Below are positions 10,895 to 22,648 of a stretch of DNA of 64,000 nucleotides, in pieces. The DNA is from Mesaphorura yosii (lineage: Eukaryota; Arthropoda; Collembola; Poduromorpha; Tullbergiidae): assembly GCA_009869945.1 (NCBI GenBank), contig WIXG01000176.1, positions 1 through 64,000 of the forward strand. Reading direction: 5' to 3'. Numbering within the stretch: the first letter of the stretch is position 1; each line of letters starts with the position of its first letter. The notes under the pieces were generated by a model. The model saw nothing but the letters and a program-made list of their open reading frames with translations. It was not told where the DNA came from and ran no database searches. Position numbers and translations under genes: made by a program.

Positions 10895-13704
10895 GTCAAG
10901 ATCGAGGTCAACTAATCACGAACTCCGAAGTCTTCAATGCCCAGTTGCTGTTTTGTGAAGCACTTCCGGATTCATTAAATGGTCGACCGATTTTCCAGTC
11001 AAGTGTGTCCTCACGCGACGCCGTATTTGAAAGTAGGCCAAGCGAAGCTGCACTGCACTCGTCGAACAGAATCTCCAACAATTTAATTTCACAATTGCTG
11101 TCTTTAACTGTTCACACATGAAACTCGAATTAATTCGACTGAGGAAGAAGATTTTTGTAATGAATAAAATTTGATAAAATGGCGACCACAAAACCAACAA
11201 CTTGCTTCTTGTGAATCGAGTTCTTTTCAATTTTTGTTATTACATAAAGCAATAATAATGATTATTTTTTGTATGTACTTTTTTGATTTCACAAAAAACT
11301 AAACGAATTCTGTTCACAAATTTTATAGTTGCGGGGCATTTCGAACGCAGTGCTGTACAATTCTTATGGGGGATTATCCCGTCCGTCCACATTCAGCCAG
11401 CACTCAGTACGAATTTTATATGCTTATATGATGAAACACAGCATTATAGAATCATTTTTTTGTTGCTTTTTGAAGGTCTTTTCCATTTCATCAAAATTGT
11501 TGCTTATTTTAGTCTCCTGCACGCAGTGCTTGGTTTTTGTTGTGCTTTTGGAAGAATCATTCCATTCCGTCAGCAGAAGAGCAAGAGCATCGTGTTGTAC
11601 TCTTGCCATTGCCATCGTCTTCCCGTAATAATGCACTGTACTTCGTATTCCTATTCGTACTTGGTAGGTTTTCGGAATTGAATTCAATTCGAGCCAAATG
11701 CCATGCGAGCGAGAGAAAAAGGGGAAAAATTCTCATGAAAAATAAACCCACTTTCGAAACGCAGCACAAAAACATTTCTAAAAAATATATCCTGCACACA
11801 TCGATTTTTGGTCTGTGTTGAGCTGCACTGAGGACGCTCGCGTTATAACAATGCAATACCATCAAAAGTACACAGTCACGGATCGAACCATTCTACCAAC
11901 CACTCATGCAATGCGATGGAACATGGAACCGATCATGATTACGCTTTCCTGAAACGAATTACGATTACGAACACGAATGTAATGTCAGTCAGTTAGTCCG
12001 AGCGATGCGATGTGATGCGGAGGGGATTTTTTAATAATATATAAAATTACATTCGTAAATGGAAATCCGAAAACCCTCACAAGTCACAACCGAATGCATT
12101 GCGTTTCGTTGAATTTCTCTTCGTTGTAACGCGTGATTGTTCATTGCTCTTTACTCGCTACGTTCACTGTTGACAACTGCTCCTCTTTTTATGATATCTG
12201 ATGCGGTTTTCAAAAAGGTGACAAATGACACTGAATCATCTCGCCTGCCTGTGCCTGCATGACATATTCTGTATTGATATTGATCTTTCTCACTTTCATT
12301 AGCAATACTCAATGCTGTTATTTTGTACATAATTGCGGTTATTATTTTCATTTCCAAAGGAAGGTTATGAATAACAACTCGATCTTCTGTACAATAGTTA
12401 GTAACTATCGGATTATCATCACAAGTGCAAGGTTCGTAAGGAAAGGCAAATCATGGTTTTGTAGATTCACTTCTTCAACGCCAGCACACGCGTTAAGCGT
12501 GTAAATGTTTGTCTCAAAATATGACCGTGGCGTGGCGTCAAATAAAGGTTCACGGTATCTGACGTTTGACCTGTCAGGCAAACTCCTCCAAATCAAATGG
12601 AAGTTGCTATATGTTACACCTGCTCTCAACTTAACATGTCAAGTGTATCAAAATGATTTGATATGCAAACAGCAACTGTACCGCAAATTCGATTCTGAGG
12701 AATCACCGAGTCGATGATGCTTTTTGTATGGAGGCGAACTCAAACTTAAAATGCAATTCTGAATTATCAGAATTTGAACATTGAAAACTAGTGAAACTGG
12801 TGATCGACAATATAATGCAATGTGTTCTGCATTTCATTATGCCCATGTCTGTTCCTTTTGCACAATTGATAATTCAAGGCGAAGACTAGCACAGTCCAAT
12901 CAGACATCGAATTGACTCCAATCTGGCCTGGTACAGATTAGAGATCACGACACTGCATACGACTACGACACTTTTTGATCGCACTGTATTTGTGATGATG
13001 TATTTCTTTGCGCTTTGTTGTTTAGTTGCCACTTGCCAGCCAATATTTTTGAAACAGCAGTTAAGTAACAAACTGGTTCTCAAAACACAGACAGACACGT
13101 CGAAGTGTTTCTTAAGTGTCTCAACGTGGTGCTGGTACAATCTTTAACGCTACTCTTCATGCACTTTACTCAAAATTTGCGTTAGCACGTAGCAACATTG
13201 AATTTCGACACACGTGTGTAAAATCTACCTGCATTGCGCTGGCGAGGGAGATCATAATTCCGCATACAAAATTATTAAGGTGTTTATGTATAAAATTGCA
13301 CTTGACATTTTCGTCACCAGGCAAGAAAGATAATTGCACAATCCATGCACTCGCAATTCTCAGAAAATGCTGCTGCTGCGTCGTATCAACATGCCTGCTT
13401 ATTCTCAGAAAACGCTGCTTCTTATCAACACGCTTGGTTCACAAAAATATTTTTTGTTTAATCAGTTTATCACGTCTTGACGAAGGCTGCGCAAGGGTCC
13501 TCGGTCAATTTGGTCGGCTTGTGACAGTTGTGAGGTTGTCTTATCTGTCTCCTTGACCTTTGATCTTGCCAGGTCCAAATTTAACCCCAATCTCTGTCGA
13601 ACTTGAACTTGTGCTTTAACTGCGGCTGTCCGTTCGTTTTCGTTCAATTGACTCCAGTCAGAACGCGTGGAAGGTTGTTACAGGAGTAACGGGAGACAGT
13701 GAAA
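10895..13704. other. Divergent intergenic region between BTB/psq gene and SEC14-like gene
   Basis: This 2.8-kb stretch is upstream of both flanking genes and probably regulatory, as expected for a BTB/psq regulator. Several open frames of 80-146 codons occur on both strands, but they overlap each other, have no recognisable motif and lack phase-compatible exons. Confidence 0.35.
13356..13440. repeat. Two-copy imperfect tandem duplication, about 40-45 bp unit
   Basis: The segments beginning at 13356 and 13401 both start ATTCTCAGAAAAYGCTGCT and continue to TATCAACAYGC. The first copy has extra GCTGC/GTC bases. This is a local duplication just upstream of the SEC14-like gene, with no evident function. 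Confidence 0.6.
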
Positions 13705-14832
13705 ATGGGAAACATGGACATTACAATCGAAGAACACCAAGCAATTAATGCGGTACGTGCAAGCCAATAAGAAAATCGAAAAACCTGCAAATCATGCAAC
13801 CAGAGAACACAGCTTTAATGAATTTTCTTGATACAGTTCCGGCCAATTGCTCAGCAAATCACCGGAAATGAAATCAAAGTCGACGACGAGTACCTGCTTC
13901 GTTGGCTTCGCGCGAGGAACTTGAATGTAGACAAAGCTGAACAAATGCTTTCGGCTGTAAGTAAAAAGTTCACAAAATCAATTGAAAAAAACTATTTACT
14001 ATTTGTTTTAACCAGAGCATGGAATGGAGGACCACAGTAGGAATCAAGAACATTATCAACATCAAGTCTCCGGAAGTTATTGTGCATGACTTCAGTTTCA
14101 AATTCGTTGGAGAAGACAGTGCCGGGCGTCCAAGTAAGCGTCTGTCTGGATCCGTGGTGGCCATCTAGAATTGTGCTAATTTCTCTTGAATCTATGTACT
14201 CATACAGTTCTCATTGTACCGTACGGAAGGTGGGACGTGAGACATAAAGTCGAGCTCGGACTGAAAGAAGAAGCTTTGCAATATTGTCGCAGATTACTCG
14301 AACTGATTATGATTGAAATTACAAAGAGGAAGGGTAAAGGTGTCACACAGTTTGTGGTCATTCTGGACTCGGAAGGAATGACATTCAGGAAGATTGCACA
14401 TCTTGAAAGTATGTCAAGTCATTGCACCTGACAGCAGCGCAGGGGCAACTTTTGCAACAAATTCTTTTAATTTCAGCCATGAACACTGCGCTACAGTTTT
14501 TCCGCGAGTTTGAAGCTAATTATCCGGAAATTCTCCACTCATGTTACATCGTAAATGGTAAAGAGAATTGGAATACAATTTTGCGACGTGCAATGTAAAG
14601 ATGTTACTAATTTCAAGCTCACATTTCTATAATTTCAGCTCCTTGGGTATTTCCTTACGCGTTCAACTTAGTCAAGCCGCTGCTATCAATGAGGACGCTT
14701 GGAAAGGTTGAGATTTATGACAGTTCAAATGAAGGCGGCAAATGGAGGCCAATTTTGCAGTCAAGGCTTCCAATGACGTCCCTTCCTTCTGACTACGGCG
14801 GCAGCGGTCAGCCTTACGCGGAAAACAATTGA
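13705..14832 (+). CDS. SEC14-like (CRAL-TRIO) lipid-transfer protein, copy A
   Basis: Six exons (13705-13752, 13837-13956, 14016-14133, 14208-14408, 14477-14557, 14639-14832) give 253 aa. The short CRAL-TRIO N helix region reads DDEYLLRWLRARNLNVDKAE. The lipid-binding CRAL-TRIO domain follows, with ILIVPYGRWDVRHKVELGLK, VTQFVVILDSEGMTFRKIAH, NYPEILHSCYIVN and APWVFPYAFNLVKPLLS. SEC14-like proteins shuttle phospholipids or other hydrophobic ligands between membranes or present them to enzymes. No GOLD domain is present, unlike vertebrate SEC14L2-4. The protein begins MGNMDITIEE, and Gly2 could be an N-myristoylation candidate. A poly(A) signal AATAAA lies at 14981. Copy B at 30.4-31.6 kb has the same intron positions and phases. 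Confidence 0.85.
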
Positions 14833-15426
14833 CGAATGGAACATACCCGTGCGCTGCACTTCGCACATGGTCGGCTATCTCGATTAGAAGAGTCTTATGG
14901 ATTGAGTCTAATCTCGAATCTCAAGCTATTGCAATGCAATGACGGAGATCAGTACCTTTTACGCTCTTACAAGCATGACCAATAAATTACTGTGCTTGAA
15001 ACCTTTTATTTTTGAGTGCGTGAAATATCTTTGATTTCTGCGAAACTGTGCTCTGTACCTCTTGTTGCATGAGCCCGATGACGACCTTTCCAACCTCCAG
15101 CCGACATGCCCACCTGCAAGTAAGCGTCGGTAGTGACAAGAAAAGAAAGATTCGATTGGAAGCGATAAACCACACACGCACACTTCAGACTGTGAGCGTT
15201 CAAGACCTTAAGAGCCAAGCCAAACCCTCTGTAAGAATTTTAGAGGTGTTAAAGCCTGGAATGATTTAAGACGACGAAGCAATCCCACAGCAGTCGAGTT
15301 TCGATCTTACTCCCTCGCAGATCTCAATTGTTGAGTCTAAAGCTTTCCAGCTAAACTCTATTTAAGCAGACGAGGCCTGATAAACTAGAGTCATATCGAA
15401 GTTTGAATCTGATAAGCAGAGTGAAA
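14833..15426. other. 3' UTR of SEC14-like gene and upstream region of allatostatin C
   Basis: The left part contains the AATAAA of the SEC14-like gene at 14981. The right part holds a candidate core promoter for allatostatin C. No independent gene was found. Confidence 0.4.
15359..15396 (+). promoter_or_regulatory. Candidate TATA-like element of allatostatin C
   Basis: TATTTAAG at 15359-15366 is followed about 32 bp later by TCATAT, which could act as a weak initiator. This would place transcription start near 15393, some 34 bp before the ATG. Inference from spacing only. Confidence 0.3.
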
Positions 15427-15900
15427 ATGAAGGCGCCAATTGTGAGTGAAACCGAAAGGTTCTTAGTTGTGGTAATTCTCTTGTCATTCATGCATCATAG
15501 TGTATCAGGAAGATACCTCTTTCGACCGGTAAGTGACTGAAGAGAAGTCAATCTTTGAGCCAGGATTTGCTTTCTAACGCGCCACATCTTAATCAAGGTT
15601 GGGCTACATGCTAGTTCTTACTACCAAAAACTGCAAGATTATCCAGTGTCATCGGAATTATCTCTGAAGCGAAGCGAGCCGTATTCGTCCATAGTTGAAC
15701 CGAATAGCGGACAACCTCAGCGTAACTCTGCTGAAGACAATTTCCTGGGAATGACGAGAAAGTACACATGGTTCAAGAAGAATTCGGCCAAACAGCAACA
15801 ATTTCTTCCGGATCTTGAGGGGAAGCGACATCTCGTCGGAGGACCCAGGAAGGAAATCCTGTTTCGGCAGTGTTACTTCAATCCGATCTCCTGCTTCTAA
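15427..15900 (+). CDS. AstC: Allatostatin C (PISCF-type) neuropeptide precursor
   Basis: Two exons (15427-15528, 15598-15900) encode a 134-aa preprohormone. The N-terminus MKAPIVSETERFLVVVILLS is followed by a signal-peptide core. A spacer containing possible dibasic sites (SLKR, EGKR) precedes GGPRK, and the precursor ends in EILFRQCYFNPISCF directly at the stop codon. The last 11 residues, RQCYFNPISCF, match insect allatostatin C, which has a Cys-Cys ring and a free C-terminal acid. No Gly amidation donor follows the Phe here either. Processing after RK would release a 15-mer whose N-terminal Glu could cyclise. In insects the peptide acts through somatostatin-like receptors to inhibit juvenile-hormone synthesis and gut or neuronal activity. 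The 69-bp intron separates the signal peptide from the propeptide. Confidence 0.95.
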
Positions 15901-17352
15901 CCTTTGAAGCTGTTTCAGCTTTACAACAAGAATCATATTCGCATTGCATTGTAATGTCGTTCTCATTATGTTCATTTCCAGAACCCAGGCAAAGCTTCTG
16001 GAATAAATTTCGTTGCTTTCAATGTAATGTAAATTCAAGCAGCCGCCGCAGAGGTGGAAACCCTTTCAGAAAAACACATTAGCACTCAAGTGTTGTCGTC
16101 TTCGGATCACCAATAGCGATGTTTACGTTTTACGTGTATGGCGTATGTAAGAATGGAATCGAGCAAATGATTATTGATAAAACATCCTACATTAAATATA
16201 ATTTTGTAAAGTGGGGTTAAGTTTATTTACTTTTGAACTTGTACAAATCTCTCAGCTTCCTTAGAATGCCTGTCCTCTGTATGTGTAGTGTGATGGATTT
16301 ATGGTTGCGTGTACGTGGGCAGGTTCCTGCTTCCCGATTGCTTATAGGTTGTCAGACGCAATTAGACTCAAAAGTATTCCAGTTTACTGTTCAAGATTTA
16401 TTGTACATCCATCCTGAATAAATACTTCCAGTCTCATATTTGTGCTTCTCATTTCATTCCACGCTAAAATTCTTCTTTATTGCTCGTCTGCGTGGCGAAT
16501 TCGGGAACTTTATTCGCGATAATAACTTCCCGTGTCCTTCCTCTTGAAAGTCTTCTGTAATGCATTCTAAGAAGAAGAGATCCTTCGTCAAAATGCCAAC
16601 CACGAACTGTTAAGAATAACTTTTACACCCACACTAAAATCCCGCCGTATGCTGCTCATTAGACTCCCAGCAGCACACAATGAATAAAACGAAATGAATG
16701 AACGAGGTAGGACGGTGAAAAATTCCATAATGCGCTGCAGATCTTTGTAATTTCAAACTTTACCAAGTTGCGTCTATTCAGGAAATGCAGACACCTGGAT
16801 TAATTGACAAATCAAAGCCGCATGGATTTTCTGGGTCAACTGTATGTTAACAGTGAGAATGTAATTTCCTCGCAGACAATACAGTCTAGAAAAGTAGTAA
16901 AACTCAGATTGGCATTGCGTACGACCTAGGATCGTTACGCAACAGTAGCATATTTTGTGAATCTTATATACGAATTACGAGACTTCAATCCGTCGAAAAG
17001 ATAACTCTACGAACTGACAGTAATAAAGAGAAGGACGAATTTTTATGGTTTTGTTACATAAGCATGTGACTTTTTTAATTAACAGCCATAATTAACATGT
17101 CGCCGTACGTCCCAACAACTAACATTCTCGGACTCTTAAACATGCTTTTAGAATTTATTTTTAATGGCATACGCGATTGTGTTTCGGAGCATTTTATGAC
17201 TAATATTATGTAATCAGTACTCGCATGGACCAACGAGTCGCATCAGGTCTTTCTTGACCAACTGACGTTTTCATTCCCTGGCCGATCGCTAGAAAGACAA
17301 GTCCCAACCTCAATATCTCGAGCTATTTCTTGCTGTATCTGCTTCCTTGAGC
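15901..17352. other. 3' flank of allatostatin C and intergenic DNA
   Basis: The allatostatin 3' UTR probably extends to an AATAAA near 16418. A short open frame at 15960-16080 (SFWNKFRCFQCNV...) has a splice-acceptor-like TTTCCAG before it but resembles no known second peptide. The rest shows no coding signal. Confidence 0.35.
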
Positions 17353-18843
17353 ATGTCCAAATACGTAAAGCCACCTGCAAACAATGGCGAGTTGGATTAC
17401 AAGTACACCGAGTTTGCGAAATTAATAAAACCCGCAAGCTCACGGGTAAGGACTGAGAAAATTGGTGTGGCATTATTTGGAATCGGTCGGGCTGGGACAA
17501 TCCACCTCAAAAATTTGATTGAGAACCCTCGCATGGAGCTGCTGTACGTTGTTGAAGCGAGGCAAGAGCGAATCGACGAAATACAAAACCTCGTTGGGCT
17601 GCCTGCGAGCGTGTTCGTGACAACTGATAAGACAGCGGAGGTGCTGAAGGATTCGAGGTAAGCTTAAATAATGTCCGCAAGGTTTAACAGCAAACGAGGG
17701 TCATCTCATTTCCCCGCGTGCTGGAAAATTAGAGTTGAAGCGGTCGTAATTACGACGCCCACGGATTCGCACCAGCCACTCGTCCTGGAATCGCTACACG
17801 CTGGAAAGAAGGTGTTTTGTGAAAAACCGATCGCAAATGATGTCAAGAATGTAAAGCTTTGTTATGAGACTGCTGAGAAGCTTGGACTTCCATTGTTTTG
17901 CGCATTCAACAGGTTTGTCTCAAGCTCTGTTCTACACGACTGTATACAATAGAGTCTACGAATTTCCTGTAATCGCTCGTATTCATGTTCACTTAACTGA
18001 TCAGGCGTTTTGATCCATCGTTCGTTAATGTCGAGACGCGAGTGAAAAATGGAGAAATTGGGCCAGTTCACGTGGTTAAAACAACTGCTCGTGATTCACC
18101 GACTCCCACATTGGACTATCTCAAGATTTCCAGTAAGAAATCCGGTTCCGACTTGCATTAAACTTAACTCCGACACCCCCGTCGTTTGTTTGTTTACTTA
18201 GATGGAATCTTTCACGACTGCGCGGTTCATGACATCGACCTGGTTTGCTGGATACTGAAAGAATTCCCTGTTAAAATTTATGCAACTGCCATCGCTCACG
18301 ACCCGGCCATCAAGGCAATCAACGATCATGATACCGTAGTCATAAATATGACATTCGCGTCTGGTGCATTTGGAGTCATCGATCTGAGTCGTCACGGAAC
18401 GTACGGATACGACCAGCGACTGGAGGTGACGACTTGAGGCGTGAAGCGGAACTTAGCAACTTTCTTGGTTAGCATTTCTTGCGGTAAATTTGTGCTTGTC
18501 TGATATAGGTCTTTGGCATGGGTGGAATGCTGACATGTCCAAATCAAAACACACTTGGGGTTGAGACTTTTACGTCTAAGGCTATGAGCAAGCCGCCGAT
18601 GTGGTTTTCATTTCCATCCCGGTATGAAGATGCTTATAAACTGGAACTGGATCATTTCATTAATGTTGTGCAAGGTATGAACAACAAGTACGTCTATCTG
18701 AACTGCATGTACCTTGTATACATCGTTCCTTTACAGGGAAGGAAAAGATAAAAGTTAGTGGGGCTGAGACGGTTGCAATTTGCAACATTGCGCTGGCATG
18801 TGAAGAATCCGTCCGCACTGGACAACCTGTGATTCTGAAATGA
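17353..18843 (+). CDS. Inositol 2-dehydrogenase-like oxidoreductase (Gfo/Idh/MocA family)
   Basis: Six exons (17353-17657, 17733-17912, 18005-18132, 18202-18425, 18509-18674, 18737-18843) give 369 aa. The Rossmann nucleotide-binding motif is KIGVALFGIGRAGTIHLKNL (GxGxxG). The family EKP signature is KVFCEKPIA. The substrate-side catalytic block is FHDCAVHDIDLVCWILKE, and the C-terminal domain has GVIDLSRHGTYGYDQRLEVF. Family members oxidise sugars or polyols such as myo-inositol with NAD(P)+. The closest bacterial relatives are IolG-type enzymes, and similar genes occur in several invertebrates. An N-terminal extension of about 38 residues precedes the Rossmann fold and has no clear targeting signal. 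AATAAA lies at 18903. Substrate is inferred from the family, not shown. Confidence 0.85.
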
Positions 18844-19351
18844 GTAATTACTTCTATCATTCTCCTCCACATGTTGACACGAGCTCGGTGTTGATGTACA
18901 AGAATAAAATGGCGAGATGATGAAATCATGAAAATTTTGCACTTTTCACATGTTTGGCGTTAATCACGGCGTGTCATAAGCAGGGCACGAATTGGCTTTG
19001 AGGACTGACGTTTCTGCGAAGCCACGCAATAAACCACGACTCGAGCACGACCTTGTCCACAGCATCCTCAAAATTCCCCGCAGCTACAGGACAAGTTTTC
19101 AGGTTTTGGTTGAGATCATGAGTCATGATACATGGATCGTTGTGATTTACGAACCCAGAAATTATATACAAATCACAAAGCAAACCAGTTTTGAATACCT
19201 CTTGCTGGTTCCAACTGATAATTGCATAAATGAATATTGGCGTTAGCGTTTGTAAAGCTGGCGTAACTCAGCACAAAGTTCGAATCAAATCAATTACTGA
19301 ATAGACTAAATACTACGACTTGCCACCAAATTCAATCTCATTAGACTCCAA
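18844..19351. other. Short intergenic region
   Basis: This contains the 3' UTR of the dehydrogenase and the upstream region of the CLIP protease. A minus-strand frame at 18974-19135 (NFEDAVDKVVLESWFIAWLR) looks protein-like but has no partner exon and no known match. Confidence 0.35.
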
Positions 19352-21032
19352 ATGTGGTGGACAACTGAGACCAGACTAATTTTAGTTTTCAGTTCGCTTC
19401 AGATAATTTGGCCCGTTCTGAGCCAAGGTACTACACAAAGCTGAAGAATCGTAGTGCGCAGATTTATTTGCCATTAACAACTGATTCTTTGACCAGATAT
19501 TAACTTCTCCAGTGTCCCATCGGACTGTACACTTGACGATGTCCAGAGGAGTCGAGGACGGTGCACGCAGTTTCGGAACTGCCCCTTTGCGATAGAAAAT
19601 TACAAAGCAGACATATTTCCCAAAATATGTGCCGGAAGCGTCGTTTGCTGTCCTATTGAGGAGTCTTTTGCGGAGAAAAGTAAGCGCTAAATACTTTGAG
19701 TCAATTCATGCTGGCAAACTAAGGTTCTTAGATACTTACAGAGTGCGCGGAATGGAGATCGTATTTACACACTCCGCTCTCGTTTGGCACTCCGTACCCG
19801 GAGCCAAGGTGTCTTGGAAATCTCCAGGGTTTCATCACAGGTGGAGTGGACGCCAAGAAGTACGAGTATCCACACGCTGTTGCTTTGGGATACAAGTACG
19901 CAAATGAAAGTGCTCTCTTCCTTTGCGGTGGGACTTTGATAAGTGTAAGTCACCGAACTTATGACGTCATTTACAAAATCTTGTCATTTCCTTGCTGAAT
20001 CATTCATTCATTGTTGATTTATTGGTTTAGGAGCAACATGTCCTTACAGCTGCACATTGTATACAAACTGCAAGGTTTAGCCATCTACCCGAACTGCCAG
20101 TTGATTAATCTTCAGGACAAATATTCAATGCAATCTGATTTTTCTTCAGGGGTCGACCGCTGGTTGCACTTCTGGGTGATATCACTATAAAACGCGAGAC
20201 ATCTCCTCAGACTCGCAAACTGGTTCCAATCGCGGATTGGATTGTACACGAGGATTACAAATCTCCGAAAACTTATAACGACATTGCTATCGTGAAATTA
20301 GCCGAGAAATTGGAATTGAGCCGATACGTGTTACCTGCCTGCCTTCCACGGCCGGACCGCGGGAGAAGAACGCAAGAGTTTCAGGCAGTTGGATGGGGAA
20401 CGCTGGGACTCGGAGGTAAAACTACGGCTACCAAATGGGTGTAAACGAGTGTTTGCATTTAATAAATTCTTGAACGTCATACTGTAGAGCCTGCATCAGA
20501 TACTCTGCAGGCCGTAAATCTCACATTATACACTCAAAAAGAATGCGACCCATTCTATGGAGATACGGCCGATAGACAATTCAAGTAAGTTGCACAGTTG
20601 ATGCAAACAAGCTATGACGCGGTGCATGTTTCTTGTTTTACAGCAATCTGCCATGCCAATATACATTTTATTTGAGCAGATATCCAGAAGGAATTAAGAG
20701 AGGTCAATTATGTGCGGGCGACAAAGAAAATACGTACAAAGATACCTGCAACGTAAGATTTTAATACTGGTCAAACGTCAAAGAGCCAATCTCTACTCTA
20801 AATTAACTATTTGAGCTAAAACTAACATTAAATACTCGTTTTAAAGGGCGACAGCGGTGGACCATTGACAGTGCATGAAATGTACGACGGCAAAGAACTG
20901 AGTTGCTTATTTGCGGTGGAGGGCATTACTTCATTTGGTAGTAAATTGTGTGGTTATGGAACTCCTGGAATTTACACAAAGGTCCTCGGCTACGTCCCGT
21001 GGCTTGAACGAGTGGTCTTTGGAGTTTCCTAA
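19352..21032 (+). CDS. CLIP-domain trypsin-like serine protease
   Basis: Eight exons (19352-19427, 19497-19679, 19742-19944, 20031-20074, 20150-20415, 20488-20584, 20644-20752, 20847-21032) give 387 aa. A signal peptide (residues 1-25, ending WPVLSQ) precedes one CLIP domain with six cysteines: DCTLDDVQRSRGRCTQFRNC ... KICAGSVVCC. The catalytic domain begins around FITGGVDAKKYEYPH. The triad is His163 (LTAAHC), Asp213 (YNDIAIVKL) and Ser329 (GDSGGP). Asp323 occupies the S1 pocket, so cleavage after Arg/Lys is expected. Arthropod CLIP proteases run haemolymph cascades for Toll activation and melanisation. The residue before the catalytic N-terminus is not basic (see findings). The stop is 4 bp from that of the convergent RhoGEF. 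Confidence 0.9.
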
Positions 21033-21036
21033 AGTA

Positions 21037-22648
21037 TTAAAAGAAGTTTGAGTTAAGTGGTAGAATTTCGTTGCTAAATAAGCATTGTATTACAAAAGTT
21101 ACTGCGCTTACGTCTGGATAATGCTCGATCCTCCTCTTTTTCGGACTTAAGTAGTCCACAATCTCGTCAAGCTTGGAGGAAATATTCAGTGTTCTCTTTA
21201 GTCGTCCTGGCGTGCCGCCGTTTGACAATCGGAGTGGACGTCCGATAGAACTTTCCTTTCTCAGTGTCGCATTTCGTCTTCGTAGGGTGTTTATCGTTTC
21301 TGTCAGCAAAGTGTACCATTCATTTAGCTCGTCCGTGTCTTTAAGTGTGAATGTGACAGGCGTTTCTCCTTGACAGTGGATCTGCATAACAAATTGTCCG
21401 AAACATGAACCGTGGAAATTCAGGTGCAATTACAAAATCGTGTACCTTAATATTCTTCTCGATTAAGTTTATGACACTCTTCCTTAGCGGCACCAGTGTC
21501 GGTGCCTTCAGCTTGAGTTGTTTACCAGGCTTCATTTTGCAGAAATAAAGCTGATCGTTGAATAGAATGATGTATCGCCGATGGTGATTCTTTGGCTGAA
21601 TCAATTTAGATGCATAATGCATGAATTAATGGTTCAACATTTTACAATACGTGTCATGTGAGACGTAATTTACCTTGTAGACGATGCCATGTTTAATCAA
21701 CCATCTGCCTGGTTGAACCATTTCTAGTGGGACATCCTTCTTAAAGTAACCCTGAATTTCCAAGATTTTCTGTGTATTCTCGTAGCTTCGGACCATTTCA
21801 TTCATGTGAAGCGCAACTGCGTTGATTGTCTCAAGAGATGCCCTAATTTCTTCATGCTCGTCGTCTTTGCAAAAGGAGAGAAGTTGTTCCAACAGCAGCT
21901 TGTACCGTGGAATTCTTTGGATCGGGGTTATCAGAAGCGCTGACAGTTTGACTCCCAGGACGTCCTCCTTATTTTTAATTATTTGAGCTGCTGCACTGGT
22001 TCCAGATGAGGTCGACTGGAAAAGTTAAAATGAAATTGTCGAATGAAATAGAAGTTGGATGCAGTAAAATTCTGATAGTTCATTTCACTTTACCTGCAAA
22101 GTTTCCAGCGCTTGCTGATAATTTCTGGCATACGTTGAATACACTTTTAGCATCGGAGCATATTTCCGAAACGCTTGCGAAATTCTTGTTGATGACTTGA
22201 TTTCTTTGTAGAGTTCTTCGTTTATACTTTTGATGATATCAACATTACTGAAGATAGCTGTGAAGATAAACAGGCGCGTCAAAGGCTATCAACAGTCTAG
22301 TCATGCGAAAGAATTCAGTGCTTGCTTACCATCAACTTCGCGTTTTGTCAACAGTGCGTCAACGTTGCCTTTGAACTTGTTGATGATCAGATCAAGCTGC
22401 TTCAAGTAGTTTTTTTCGCTGGTAATCAATTCCTGTGTCACCTTGGCCTTAAGTTTGTTGACCCTGGCTTCTAATGTGACCGCGGCATTGTTCTTTGAAT
22501 GCGTTCCATACCGCATTGCGGACACATACTTGACCCGGGACCTGGCTGTCAGCAAATTGCGTTCCTCAATTGTCCGACGAATGGAATCTAGGAGTGACCT
22601 TCCACGTGTGGTAGCTCGAATACTGTCGTTAGCAGCACTCATTCTCAT
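21037..22648 (-). CDS. RhoGEF with DH and PH domains
   Basis: Five exons (22330-22648, 22094-22257, 21674-22015, 21446-21595, 21037-21381) give 439 aa if the last exon is read to its first stop. The DH domain spans about residues 75-265: VTQELITSEKNYLKQLDLII is conserved region 1 and LSALLITPIQRIPRYKLLLE is the signature helix of conserved region 3. The PH domain follows: HRRYIILFNDQLYFCK and TPVTFTLKDTDELNEWYTLL. The tail has basic KRTLN and PKKRR clusters that might act as a nuclear signal. The protein would catalyse GDP/GTP exchange on a Rho-family GTPase. Domain order and small size recall ARHGEF39 or the DH-PH core of FGD proteins, but the subfamily is not certain. An alternative last splice, 21112 to 20990-21028, is possible. 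Confidence 0.85.

Noticed and set aside
11283-11865. Several overlapping ORFs of 87-132 codons on both strands.
   Set aside because: They overlap each other in opposite strands and contain no recognisable domain. The region is better explained as upstream regulatory DNA.
13116-13556. 146-codon plus-strand ORF before the SEC14-like gene.
   Set aside because: It runs through the local tandem duplication and has random-like composition. No splice junction links it to the SEC14-like exons.
15960-16080. Possible second allatostatin-type peptide (SFWNKFRCFQCNV) downstream of AstC.
   Set aside because: The Cys spacing does not match AstC/AstCC rings, there are no dibasic sites flanking it on both sides, and it lies in the expected 3' UTR.
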